Positions 16,735 through 24,348 of a stretch of 44,271 nucleotides of DNA are shown one piece after another (positions within the stretch are counted from its first letter, which is position 1; the number at the start of each line of letters is the position of its first letter). This DNA comes from a virus: IMG/VR virus record IMGVR_UViG_3300010373_001294, positions 1 through 44,271 of that record. One strand, given 5' to 3'. The notes under the pieces are model-generated. The model had not been told where the DNA came from. It ran no database searches and saw nothing but the letters and a program-made list of their open reading frames with translations. Position numbers and translations under genes: made by a program.

Positions 16735-18073
16735 TCGTGGGAGTCTCTGTCGCGGGTGCTTTCTTCGGAGCAGCTGAGGTCGGGACAGCAGTCACGGACG
16801 ATCCGGAAGTACGGGCAGATTTGGGGGCAGACTTGCGACGCTCAGCCTTGACCACAGTGGGACTGGCGACTGGGACACGGGCAGGCTCCGTCACCGGGGC
16901 CAGGGGAGGGGTCTTGGCGCGCTTGGGTCGTTCCAGTCCCTCATCGTCGCTTTCCATGCGAACAGGCGATCCCAGGGCCGGCGGGGTCGGGGGTGTCCTC
17001 TCTCGCTTGCCCTCGGGGTTCTTTGGCTCATCGACGACGGCGGCGGCGGGAGGTGGAAGGAGGACGGGATCCTCTCGTATCGCTCCAATCGTGTCCGCCG
17101 TGTTGAGGTCCTTGAGCCTGTTGATCTTGGAGCCAGACAAGGCACTCGCCTCCTTGGCTCCAGTGACCACAATGTCGACAGCCGCAATCTTTGCCTCAAT
17201 GGCCGTCACGGAGGGGGTCTTGTTCGTGGGCTGAAGAGAAAGGGACGCCACGGACTCGGCCACTTCGCTCGAGGCTCCTTCCTTGACCTGGACAAGACGC
17301 GGGTCCTCCAGACGGAACAGCTCGGCCGAGGAGGGACGTGTCTTGTAGTGGGTGCTGATGAACTCGGACACCTCCAAATGGTTGCGACACCGCATGACCA
17401 AGGCACCCTCCCCGGTCAGCATCGGCAGAGACGGCAGCCCAGCGTCTGTCTTCTTGGCGCGGACAGGGGCAGGCTGGTCCTTGGGGTCAATGAGGACAAT
17501 CTCCGAACCACACGCCAAGAGAACGAGCCTGTGCTCGGGGAGCCTGAGGATCATGGCACTGGGACCTGCGTAGGCACTGATGGACAGACCCGCAAACGCC
17601 CTGGAGAAGTCGTCGTCACCGCTGTAGCACTCGTAGGGGATCGGCCCTTTCTCCGGTGCAATGGGTCCAGTGCCAATGGCCTTTGAGATGAGAGGCCGGA
17701 GCTCGTATGGGGACTCGAGCCCTGCGTAGCCTGCAACCTTGACAATGGCCCGACAGATGCCCTCCATGTCGTTCCCAGTGTACGGCTCGACACGCCCATT
17801 GCTATCCGCTCTGTCCCCGCCAGCAACCGCCGAGCCCACACTGTAACGCTCGCCACCAAACGTCTCCTCCACTCTGGGAATGCGCAGCTTTGGCAACGGA
17901 GTGTCCTCGGTGTCAGCTACCAACAGCCGGGGAAGGTGAGGGAGCCCGTCATCGTAGCCGTAGCCATAGCCATCGCCACCGTAGCCATCACCGCCAGAGC
18001 CTCGGTTCTCTCCGACGGGGTCTTCAAAGTAGAAGGAACCAAGGTCCATGGGCATGGAGTCCTCAAAGTCCAT
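16730..18073 (-). CDS. Possible OTU-like protein with long disordered tail
   Basis: A 447-aa protein. The first ATG is at 18073; the frame is open a further 16 codons upstream without an ATG. Residues 1-95 are acidic and Gly/Tyr-rich (GGDGYGYGYDDG). A globular part follows: GNDMEGICRAIVKVAG, ELRPLISKAIG, SAMILRLPEHRLVLLACG, VLIDPKDQ and GALVMRCRNHLEVSEFI. The order Cys-helix, ELR helix, then strands resembles OTU or herpesvirus tegument (UL36-type) deubiquitinases, but I see no clear catalytic His, so this is a weak call. The last 170 residues are Pro/Ser/Ala/Lys-rich with RPKRAKTPP, a nuclear-signal-like patch. It lies directly upstream of the visible terminase exons on the same strand. Confidence 0.6.
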   Translation of the reverse strand: MDFEDSMPMDLGSFYFEDPVGENRGSGGDGYGGDGYGYGYDDGLPHLPRLLVADTEDTPLPKLRIPRVEETFGGERYSVGSAVAGGDRADSNGRVEPYTGNDMEGICRAIVKVAGYAGLESPYELRPLISKAIGTGPIAPEKGPIPYECYSGDDDFSRAFAGLSISAYAGPSAMILRLPEHRLVLLACGSEIVLIDPKDQPAPVRAKKTDAGLPSLPMLTGEGALVMRCRNHLEVSEFISTHYKTRPSSAELFRLEDPRLVQVKEGASSEVAESVASLSLQPTNKTPSVTAIEAKIAAVDIVVTGAKEASALSGSKINRLKDLNTADTIGAIREDPVLLPPPAAAVVDEPKNPEGKRERTPPTPPALGSPVRMESDDEGLERPKRAKTPPLAPVTEPARVPVASPTVVKAERRKSAPKSARTSGSSVTAVPTSAAPKKAPATETPTK

Positions 18074-18129
18074 GATTGACCCTTTCTCCAGGTTTTGGTC
18101 AGTCTCTAGGAAGTCACTCAAAAATACAG

Positions 18130-18636
18130 CTACATTGGAATCCGCATATCATCGTCAACGTCTATGGCTTCTTTCGATTCGACGTAGACGTAGGGTGCTG
18201 GGTTTCCATTGGGCATCCGCACCTGAAACACTGGCTTGTCCTGGATAAAGGCTCGAGTCTCCTCCGAGAAACAGCGTGGGTGCTTGGCCCCTGAACTCGC
18301 GCTCAGCCGGACCAAGCCAAAGTTGCTCGCCACGGCCATCTTGTAGACCTAAGGCACGGGTAAGGACCTCTGATCCAGAATCACAAGGGGAAAAACCTGC
18401 TCGTCGATCATCTGCATGGCCGTGGCTCCATTGGTCCCATGCTGCAGTTCCATGAGGGTCTTGTGCCGTTTCTCATCGTCCACGCTCGTCTGCTGGTCGA
18501 TGCTGGTTAAGGTCCGTCCATCGTCAAAGACGCGGCCCTCGTCATCGCCCTGTCGATCCAGGGGCATCCCTCCGTAGTCGCCCTCAAACGTCAGACCCCG
18601 GTAGTCCGCATCGTCGTCGTCGCGATCGTCGGCCAT
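18130..18636 (-). CDS. Small acidic protein, spliced
   Basis: Exons 18636-18397 and 18348-18130 joined over a 48-nt intron (CAG|GTTTTT ... GCCTTAG) give 152 aa. The donor is weak (no G at +5), but the join is in frame and a CTTAC branch-like site is present. The N-terminus is very acidic (MADDRDDDDADYRG). The second exon has a strand-rich segment (PVFQVRMPNGNPAPYVYVE) and an acidic end. It shares a divergent promoter region and an A/T box with the MYND-like gene at 18711. If not spliced, the frame would end after 95 aa. No family is recognised. Confidence 0.6.
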
Positions 18637-18655
18637 GGAGGGGCTTCGCTACGAC

Positions 18656-18669
18656 AAAATAATTTTTTT
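18656..18669. promoter_or_regulatory. AAAATAATTTTTTT box between divergent genes
   Basis: A/T-rich box in the 74-bp gap between the minus gene starting at 18636 and the plus gene starting at 18711, 19 and 41 nt from the two ATGs. Confidence 0.5.
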
Positions 18670-18710
18670 CATTTCGTTCGGGTGCAAATAGACGAAGAGG
18701 GTCTACGTGT

Positions 18711-19769
18711 ATGAAGCAATTCGAGGCCGAATGGCGCAAACTGAATCGTCAAGGGGAACATGTTGCTGCCCTAGAGTTGGCCTTGCATCCGCCATTCGAC
18801 GAGAACAAAATTTCACCGGGTGACGACGCCAATCTGGCTGCACTGAGGGGACATTGTTATGCTGCTGTCAAGGATCGCGAACGGGCATACGCCCAGTACC
18901 AGAAGGCCATTCTCAGCAACAAGCTCACCAACCACATGCTTTGTAACACCTTACTGCACCGCGGAATTGTGGAGACTTATCTTCAGGATTATGACATGTC
19001 ACTCGCGACATGCAAGCAGGCCCTCTCCTATTGTTGCACCGTTTGCGAGACATGCACCAGAGACCGTGTGACCTTAGTGAAGAAGATATCTGACCTGGAA
19101 ATATGGACTACATGGAGTGGATACGGCTCACCGTTCGATGGCGAAAAGAACCGTATCTGTCATCACTGCAGGCGCGTGGCAATTGAAACTGACTTTGTTC
19201 TTTGTGGATGCAAACATGTCCGCTACTGCAATGACGAATGCAAGGCCGCCGATGCTATTGTACATGAGGAGGCTGGGTTTCACATGATCCTCGAGCGCCT
19301 GCCGCCAAATATCTTTCGACAACATATTCTGTCCCTCTGCATATTGCCCCGTGAAACGGACCTCAGAGCGTGGATCGGGACACCCAAACACCAACAACTG
19401 GTTCAACTACGCAGACACGCTCTAAGTCTCAGGACACTAAGCAGATGGTGGAAGAAACAGGTGGACCAATGCCGGCGCTTCTGGCTTGACGTAATTCCTT
19501 TCGATTGGCAGGACATTTACAAGCCCAACCCCAACGTCCAGGGCAAGTATATGATGGACGAGCTGCGGACGTACATCCTGCAGTGGGCCATTTACAATGG
19601 TGAGCACGATCTCAAAACCAAGCGGAACGCCCTGACCAAGGAGATTACGAAGTTGACTAAGGCCACCGACAAACTACGGACATCTCTCAAAGAAAAGGAG
19701 ACGAAGAAGACCACGGCCGAGAAGGAGCTCGAGGGCGTCGAGGGTCGATTGAAGAGAATGAAGAAATGA
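18711..19769 (+). CDS. MYND-like zinc-finger protein with TPR-like N-terminus
   Basis: A 352-aa protein. Residues 1-140 are helical with a TPR-like pattern (AALRGHCYAAVKDRERAYAQ). Residues about 149-190 hold ICHHCRR, then VLCGCKHVRYCNDECKAAD, then H-E-E-A-G-F-H: the CxxC...CxC...YCxxxC...H order of MYND fingers, with one pair shortened. A long charged coiled coil ends the protein (KEKETKKTTAEKELEGVEG). MYND-TPR combinations in eukaryotes (SMYD and related) bind chromatin or regulatory proteins; no SET motif is visible here. The stop overlaps the ATG of the next gene (AATGA), so the pair is translationally or transcriptionally linked. Confidence 0.8.
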   Translation: MKQFEAEWRKLNRQGEHVAALELALHPPFDENKISPGDDANLAALRGHCYAAVKDRERAYAQYQKAILSNKLTNHMLCNTLLHRGIVETYLQDYDMSLATCKQALSYCCTVCETCTRDRVTLVKKISDLEIWTTWSGYGSPFDGEKNRICHHCRRVAIETDFVLCGCKHVRYCNDECKAADAIVHEEAGFHMILERLPPNIFRQHILSLCILPRETDLRAWIGTPKHQQLVQLRRHALSLRTLSRWWKKQVDQCRRFWLDVIPFDWQDIYKPNPNVQGKYMMDELRTYILQWAIYNGEHDLKTKRNALTKEITKLTKATDKLRTSLKEKETKKTTAEKELEGVEGRLKRMKK

Positions 19770-20392
19770 CAACGCTCTTCCGGAAAGCAAACCATCTGAT
19801 CGCAATGGAGACCACCGAGGATGATCCGAAACACGCCCGGGCTCCGGCCGCGGTACCCATGACCCCTTATCAGTTGGCCGCCCAGATGCCCAAGGACATT
19901 GGCTGTGCTGATGCTCCTCCAGCCCTGGCAGATGCAGTGGAAGCCATGCGCAAGATTATGGTTCAACAAGCTGTGGATTTAGAGTCCATGCAAGCAAGGG
20001 TCCGAGAACAGCCACCTCCTACGAAGACTGATGTCGAGTCCGCGGGAGCAAACGGAGACCGATCGGAGTTTGCACGATTTCTGCAAATGCTCAAGGAAAC
20101 CCGCCAAGACGGCTATCGTCCACCCGAAAGGGAATTCATTCGCCCTTCCCCGATTGTCGCGAGGAACTCTCTCAGGGAATTGCACCCTGAGTTCTATGCT
20201 CGTTTGAAAGCGGTCCGCGACGAGTCGAGGGACAAGGGGGAATTGAATCCTGAGTTCTATGCTCATTTGAAAGCGGCCCGCGACGAGTTGAGGGACAAGG
20301 GGGAATTGAACCCCGATTCATTTGCTCATCTAAAATCGGTCCGCGACGGTTCGGAGGACAAGGAAGCCGCCAACGAAAGCGAGAAGAAATAG
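19766..20392 (+). CDS. Scaffold-module paralog with 21-aa repeats
   Basis: A 208-aa protein whose ATG overlaps the upstream stop by 4 nt. Residues about 30-72 closely match the N-terminus of the scaffold encoded 1.4 kb downstream: PMTPYQLAAQMPKD against PMTPGQLAAQIPKD, then APPALADAVEAMRKIM in both. The C-terminal part contains three 21-aa repeats (LNPEFYAHLKAARDELRDKGE type) and ends KKEAANESEKK-like in charge. The shared module may let it join or regulate scaffold assembly; this is inferred from the duplication. A second in-frame Met lies at residue 14. Confidence 0.7.
   Translation: MTTLFRKANHLIAMETTEDDPKHARAPAAVPMTPYQLAAQMPKDIGCADAPPALADAVEAMRKIMVQQAVDLESMQARVREQPPPTKTDVESAGANGDRSEFARFLQMLKETRQDGYRPPEREFIRPSPIVARNSLRELHPEFYARLKAVRDESRDKGELNPEFYAHLKAARDELRDKGELNPDSFAHLKSVRDGSEDKEAANESEKK
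20177..20365 (+). repeat. Three 63-bp tandem repeats in coding sequence
   Basis: GAATTG-type unit starts at 20177, 20240 and 20303 are exactly 63 bp apart. The second and third copies have diverged at several positions, and all keep the reading frame. Confidence 0.85.
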
Positions 20393-20471
20393 AGTATTGA
20401 AGCGCTCGCTTACATTTGCTGGCTCTTCGCTCGCCACAGTTGCACACACACACACACAGAAGGGGAACACA

Positions 20472-22257
20472 ATGACCGGTTCCGTGACGGGGTTCCGAGG
20501 GTCCACCGTCCTGCCCGTGACCTGGACAGTGGTCCGCAACGAACATGGGGACCGCTTCATTGAGGGTATTGCATACAATGCGGCTATTGAAGGGGAACGG
20601 CGGCGGATCACCTGTTCCGATGAAGTCTGGCACAACCCAGATGAGGATGTGTTCTACAGTGATGAGGCCGTGCGCTGGACTGTGCGGGAACTCAAGGCCA
20701 TGCGCCTCTACGACACCCCGCTCCGCTTCATGCACAAGACACGCCTCCCGGTCATTGGCAAGGTGATGGACAACTTTGTGGACAGCAAGGGTCACCTTCA
20801 CATTGTGGGGCGCCTGTACGGGAACACCAAGTATGGACGCAAGGCCATTGAATTTGTGGACAGCGGGGAGTGTCATGAGCTGTCGGTGGGCTATCCTCTT
20901 GCACGGAACGCCAAGACCAAGGAAGTAGTGCACGGCAAGATTGATGAGATAAGCATAGTCCCCGAGGCACATTTTCGTGGGTGCAAAGTGAGCATCAAGG
21001 CGGGACGGTCCGGTCAGCTCGCAGAACCTGTGAAGCCCCGCGAGGCCCCCTACACCATCTTCCGGGCTGTGCGAGCAGGTGAGAGCGAGAGGGAGGAAGG
21101 AGGGAAAAAGGAGAGGGTTCTTAGTTGTAACACTCAACTTCCACAAAGGTTTAACTGGCGAAACAACCTCGGACGAGGACCCACCCCACGGATTCATCAT
21201 GACCGACGCAGCCCCCGCCGCTACCACCACTACGCCCATGACCCCTGGTCAGTTGGCCGCTCAGATTCCCAAGGACCTTGGCTTTGCTGGTGCCCCTCCA
21301 GCCCTGGCAGATGCCGTGGAAGCCATGCGCAAGATCATGATGCAACAGAGCGACGAGCTGGCGGCAACGAGGGAGAAGAACAAGAAGTTTGAGGCCCAGG
21401 AGCTGGCCCGCAAGAAGGCAGAGGAGGAGGACGCCAAGAAGTACGCAGAGACGCGCGAGCCCATTGCCAAGGACATCTTGGGAGAGTTTGAGCGTGTCGT
21501 TGCTGAGGCTGGTTTGGCCCCGGTCTCGGAGAAGTGGAAGGAGATGACCCGCACCATGTTGACGGACAACGCCCCTCTGAGCATGGAGAACCAGGCCGTG
21601 ACCATTGCCTGCATGCGCAAGATCAGGACACAGGGCGAAGAGCTGGCTCTGGCCAAGGCACGCCTCCTGGAGGCGGAGACGGCTGCCAGGACGATGCACG
21701 ACATGACCAAGGTCGACGAGGACGAGAGGAACGAACGTCGTGATCTCAAGGCCGGCCGTCGCAATGCATCCCTGTCTGGGGGCAGCATTATGCAGCCCGA
21801 CACGACCGAGGAGGATGCCCCGCGTGCACTGAGCCAGTACCCCAAGTGGCAGCAGCAGATGGTCATGAAGTCCGGCTACACCGGAACCAGCAATCGCGCC
21901 CGCACCAACGAGTACGCCACCACCCAGACAAGGAACGTCAGTGCTGGACGTGCTGCTGCTCCTCCCCCGGCTGCTGCGGCTGCCCCTGTGGTCCCGAGTG
22001 CCGTGCCTGTGCCTGCCCAGCAACAGCAACGCACTGTGACCGCGGGCCGTACCTCGGCACCCACGCCCACCCCCAGCCACTTCAACCAGCAGCGCGGCAT
22101 GACCCTCGGCGAGAAGAACCGCATGGACTACGCCAACCCCGCCTTCTTTGATCATCTCCAGAACGCACGCCAGTTTGCTGACATCACCACGGGCAACCTG
22201 TTCCACATGGCGAACCAGCACATGGCCGCGCCTGGCCCGTTGAGGTGGGAGAACTGA
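20472..22257 (+). CDS. Capsid maturation protease spliced to scaffold
   Basis: Exons 20472-21078 and 21149-22257 joined over a 70-nt intron (GCAG|GTGAGA ... CCACAAAG) give 571 aa; a 46-nt alternative (acceptor TTCTTAG at 21124) is also in frame. The first 202 residues are a herpesvirus-assemblin/HK97-prohead-type serine protease: His88 in RFMHKTRLPVIG, Ser138 in CHELSVGYPL and His167 in EISIVPEAHFRGC, matching the His-Ser-His triad order. The spliced C-terminal 368 residues are a charged coiled-coil scaffold with Ala/Pro-rich linkers and a conserved-looking end. The herpesvirus UL26 product has the same protease-scaffold layout. It would act inside the procapsid, cleaving the scaffold before DNA packaging. 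Confidence 0.82.
21199..22257 (+). CDS. Scaffold protein alone (internal start)
   Basis: The scaffold half also reads as a separate 352-aa frame from the ATG at 21199 (MTDAAPAATTTT). Its N-terminal module (PMTPGQLAAQIPKD, then APPALADAVEAMRKIM) recurs at the start of the 208-aa protein at 19766, where it is also near an N-terminus, so initiation here is plausible. The middle is coiled coil (ELARKKAEEEDAKKYAETRE). Two similar motifs, NVSAGRAAAPPP and TVTAGRTSAPTP, precede the C-terminal 60 residues, which may bind the capsid protein. Herpesviruses express the scaffold (UL26.5) separately in excess over the fusion; the same logic is inferred here. Confidence 0.65.
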   Translation: MTDAAPAATTTTPMTPGQLAAQIPKDLGFAGAPPALADAVEAMRKIMMQQSDELAATREKNKKFEAQELARKKAEEEDAKKYAETREPIAKDILGEFERVVAEAGLAPVSEKWKEMTRTMLTDNAPLSMENQAVTIACMRKIRTQGEELALAKARLLEAETAARTMHDMTKVDEDERNERRDLKAGRRNASLSGGSIMQPDTTEEDAPRALSQYPKWQQQMVMKSGYTGTSNRARTNEYATTQTRNVSAGRAAAPPPAAAAAPVVPSAVPVPAQQQQRTVTAGRTSAPTPTPSHFNQQRGMTLGEKNRMDYANPAFFDHLQNARQFADITTGNLFHMANQHMAAPGPLRWEN

Positions 22258-22400
22258 GCGGAGGGCCCATGCGGTCTTCCACTCGTCATGTCCCCATGGT
22301 TTCTCGCACATTGAGAACTCTTCCCCCTGTGCTTACGGGGAAGGGGGATGTGACCCCCATGCAACAGAAAAATGAACAGTCCCGCTTCCCGTCTTTTTAT

Positions 22401-22793
22401 TCACGGACCCTGAGGAAGAACGTACTTGCTCGCGATCGTGTGAAGGCATAGACACCATGAGAGATGATCGAACGCGGTGAAGAACGTCTCATGCGTCACG
22501 TCGAGAATATTGAAATACATCGATCCTGACCAGAAGATCATCATGCCCGTGGACGCAGCGGCTCCCGAGTACAACTCCGACCGATAGACGCGAACAATGC
22601 CAGTGACCAAGAAAAGGAGAAATGCCCAGAAGCCCACATAAACGTCCATGCGCGTGGCGGGGAACCTATGACAACTTACGAAGCTGGCCGCTAAGACCGC
22701 TGAAGCAAGAAGATGAAACCCAATTTCACGCCACGACAAGGTTCGCGTAGTCGACGGGGTTGCGGTGCCCTTTGCTTTCTGTTTCTGGCTCAT
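22401..22793 (-). CDS. Small multi-TM protein, paralog A
   Basis: A 130-aa protein with a basic N-terminus (MSQKQKAKG) and four hydrophobic segments (FHLLASAVLAASFVSC, VGFWAFLLFLVTGIV, GMMIFWSGSMYFNIL, LSWCLCLHTIASKYV). It resembles the proteins at 22841 and 23897 in length, TM spacing, an early RE/KE-I..H segment and a C-terminal membrane segment ending near (F/I)xLP. It looks like the most diverged member of the trio. AATAAA overlaps its end (22396-22401, minus strand). The 143 bases between it and the scaffold stop contain no gene. Probably a virion or host-membrane protein. Confidence 0.7.
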   Translation of the reverse strand: MSQKQKAKGTATPSTTRTLSWREIGFHLLASAVLAASFVSCHRFPATRMDVYVGFWAFLLFLVTGIVRVYRSELYSGAAASTGMMIFWSGSMYFNILDVTHETFFTAFDHLSWCLCLHTIASKYVLPQGP

Positions 22794-22840
22794 GGAGTTT
22801 GTCTTTGCTCAGCAAGGAATGGACCCATGTCAATGTCTTT

Positions 22841-23248
22841 TCATTCGTGGGCGTGGGGAAGGAAAAACCGGCTCACGAGATGGACGATCACTGAGCCCCA
22901 CGTCACGGCCCCGATGACGGGAAAGAACTGCTTCTCTAGCGGACCTTCAAACTGCTCAAGGAGCGCCCACTTGGCCCACTGATAGAACCAGTAGAACAAA
23001 ATAGCATGCAAGTACGCGGCCTGCTTGCCACCTGTATAAGCCGTGCCCAACGATGACGCGAGAGCCATAATGTAGGCGGCAAGGGCGATGCGCACGAGTA
23101 CGTAGGGCGTGGGTGATTGTGACCATAGCGTCATGCCAGCAGCGGACACCAGAGCCCACACCACATGGACGAGGATTTCCTTCTGAGTGAGCCCCTTGCC
23201 CTGGGCGGGGACCTTGGCATTCGTGACGGCCTCTTTGTCCTTGTTCAT
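22841..23248 (-). CDS. Small multi-TM protein, paralog B
   Basis: A 135-aa protein with a Lys-rich N-terminus (MNKDKEAVTNAK) and about four TM segments. It aligns with the 123-aa protein at 23897: (K)EILVHVVW against QIIAHMLFN, FYWFYQWAKWALLEQF against VLFNQWATWALLHHF, and VTWGSVI...FFLPHA against ITWGWLG...IILPSA. Its ATG overlaps the stop of the upstream gene (23245-23248). Role unknown; a tandem family of virion envelope proteins is the likeliest reading. Confidence 0.75.
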   Translation of the reverse strand: MNKDKEAVTNAKVPAQGKGLTQKEILVHVVWALVSAAGMTLWSQSPTPYVLVRIALAAYIMALASSLGTAYTGGKQAAYLHAILFYWFYQWAKWALLEQFEGPLEKQFFPVIGAVTWGSVIVHLVSRFFLPHAHE

Positions 23249-23862
23249 TGATTTCCAGTCTTCTTGACCAGAGGAACACGAATGCCAATGTACACAGCAT
23301 CTGCACCCATGGCACAAAGCATTCCGGTTGGAGGGATGCACTCGCCGTTCGAAAAAGGTACAACGAAATGTGTCTGGACCCTCGTGTACACGTATTCTAG
23401 GGTCGACACCTCGAGTCCGGCCTGTCTGGCCCACGTCGTGATTTCGTCCGCGGCGATTCGCAGCAGGCGGTATCGATCAGATCCCGGGAAGTCTGTCCAT
23501 GCAATACGGCAGGTCTGCCGGAACGGGAATCCTGGTGCCGACTGTTTCTCCTTGTCGATTTTCCATGGGCACTCGAGTGATATCCCCATGATGATGGCCT
23601 CCTGTGTGCACCCGACCCAGACAATCTCATCCAGCTGGAGCAGCATGACCGTACCCTTAATGACCTCCTTGGCACCGGCCATGTCGCTCTTGTAGTTGGG
23701 ATACTCATTGGAACAGGCCTCGTCCTGGCGGCGACTCCACTCCAAGCGCACGTGTCGGTCCTTGATCGCACGCTCGTTCCGTTCCCGTTCTCTTTGTTCA
23801 TGATCATCGCGCAGACGCTTGCGAGTTTCCTCGACCCACCCGGTTTCCTCGACCGCGTCCAT
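23245..23862 (-). CDS. Unknown soluble 205-aa protein
   Basis: Begins with a highly charged helix (RKRLRDDHEQRERERNERA), then a mixed domain with LLQLDEIVWVGC, FRQTCRIAWTDFPGSD and LEVSTLEYVYTRVQ. No membrane segment is visible. The ATG at 23862 is the first after an A/T box at 23910-23927. It sits between two paralogous membrane proteins and overlaps the next ATG by 4 nt. No family is recognised; its place inside the membrane cluster suggests a matrix or tegument-like partner, which is inference. Confidence 0.7.
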   Translation of the reverse strand: MDAVEETGWVEETRKRLRDDHEQRERERNERAIKDRHVRLEWSRRQDEACSNEYPNYKSDMAGAKEVIKGTVMLLQLDEIVWVGCTQEAIIMGISLECPWKIDKEKQSAPGFPFRQTCRIAWTDFPGSDRYRLLRIAADEITTWARQAGLEVSTLEYVYTRVQTHFVVPFSNGECIPPTGMLCAMGADAVYIGIRVPLVKKTGNQ

Positions 23863-23896
23863 TTTGACCCTTCCTCCACTGTCAGTTTTTATTCGA

Positions 23897-24268
23897 TCAC
23901 GACGCCGATGGCAAAATAATTTTTGCCACTGCCGAAGCCCCCAGCCACCCCCACGTGATGCGTACAATGAAAGAGGCAAGCACGTCGTGATGGCCTCCGA
24001 AATGATGAAGGAGAGCCCATGTTGCCCATTGATTGAACAGTACAAAGGCCCCGACCATGGTGAGCAGGTAGCCACGTCGTAGGAAATAGGCATGGGCCAT
24101 GTTCGTTACCATGACCAACACGTAGACGGCACAGCCCGTGCGAACCCCAATGTACGGGTTGTGGGGCCGTGCTGCGAGTGTAATGGCCATGGCAGCCGCT
24201 ACGTTGAAGAGCATGTGGGCGATGATCTGTCCATGTGATAGGTGGGTGGTCTTCACTGCGGTCTGCAT
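23897..24268 (-). CDS. Small multi-TM protein, paralog C
   Basis: A 123-aa protein beginning MQTAVKTTHL, with four hydrophobic segments (AHMLFNVAAAMAITLAA, CAVYVLVMVTNMAHA, LLTMVGAFVLFNQW, ITWGWLGASAVAKIIL). It is paralogous to the 135-aa protein at 22841 (shared QWAxWALL and TWG motifs). The C-terminal end overlaps an A/T box that probably serves the next gene downstream. Confidence 0.75.
   Translation of the reverse strand: MQTAVKTTHLSHGQIIAHMLFNVAAAMAITLAARPHNPYIGVRTGCAVYVLVMVTNMAHAYFLRRGYLLTMVGAFVLFNQWATWALLHHFGGHHDVLASFIVRITWGWLGASAVAKIILPSAS
23910..23927 (-). promoter_or_regulatory. GGCAAAATAATTTTTGCC box
   Basis: Near-palindromic A/T box with GGC/GCC arms, 47 nt before the minus-strand ATG at 23862. 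It lies inside the 3' end of the preceding coding region. Confidence 0.45.
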
Positions 24269-24348
24269 CGCCGCGCTTTTACTCTTACGACAGCAGGTTT
24301 GCTCCGAGTTCAATCTGAGGGATTCCAGCAGTGTAACCCCCCGAAAAT

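Noticed and set aside
20172-22311. Long minus-strand frames opposite the protease-scaffold gene
   Set aside because: Composition-driven antisense frames (His, Gly, Leu-rich) with no motif; the plus strand carries clear catalytic residues.
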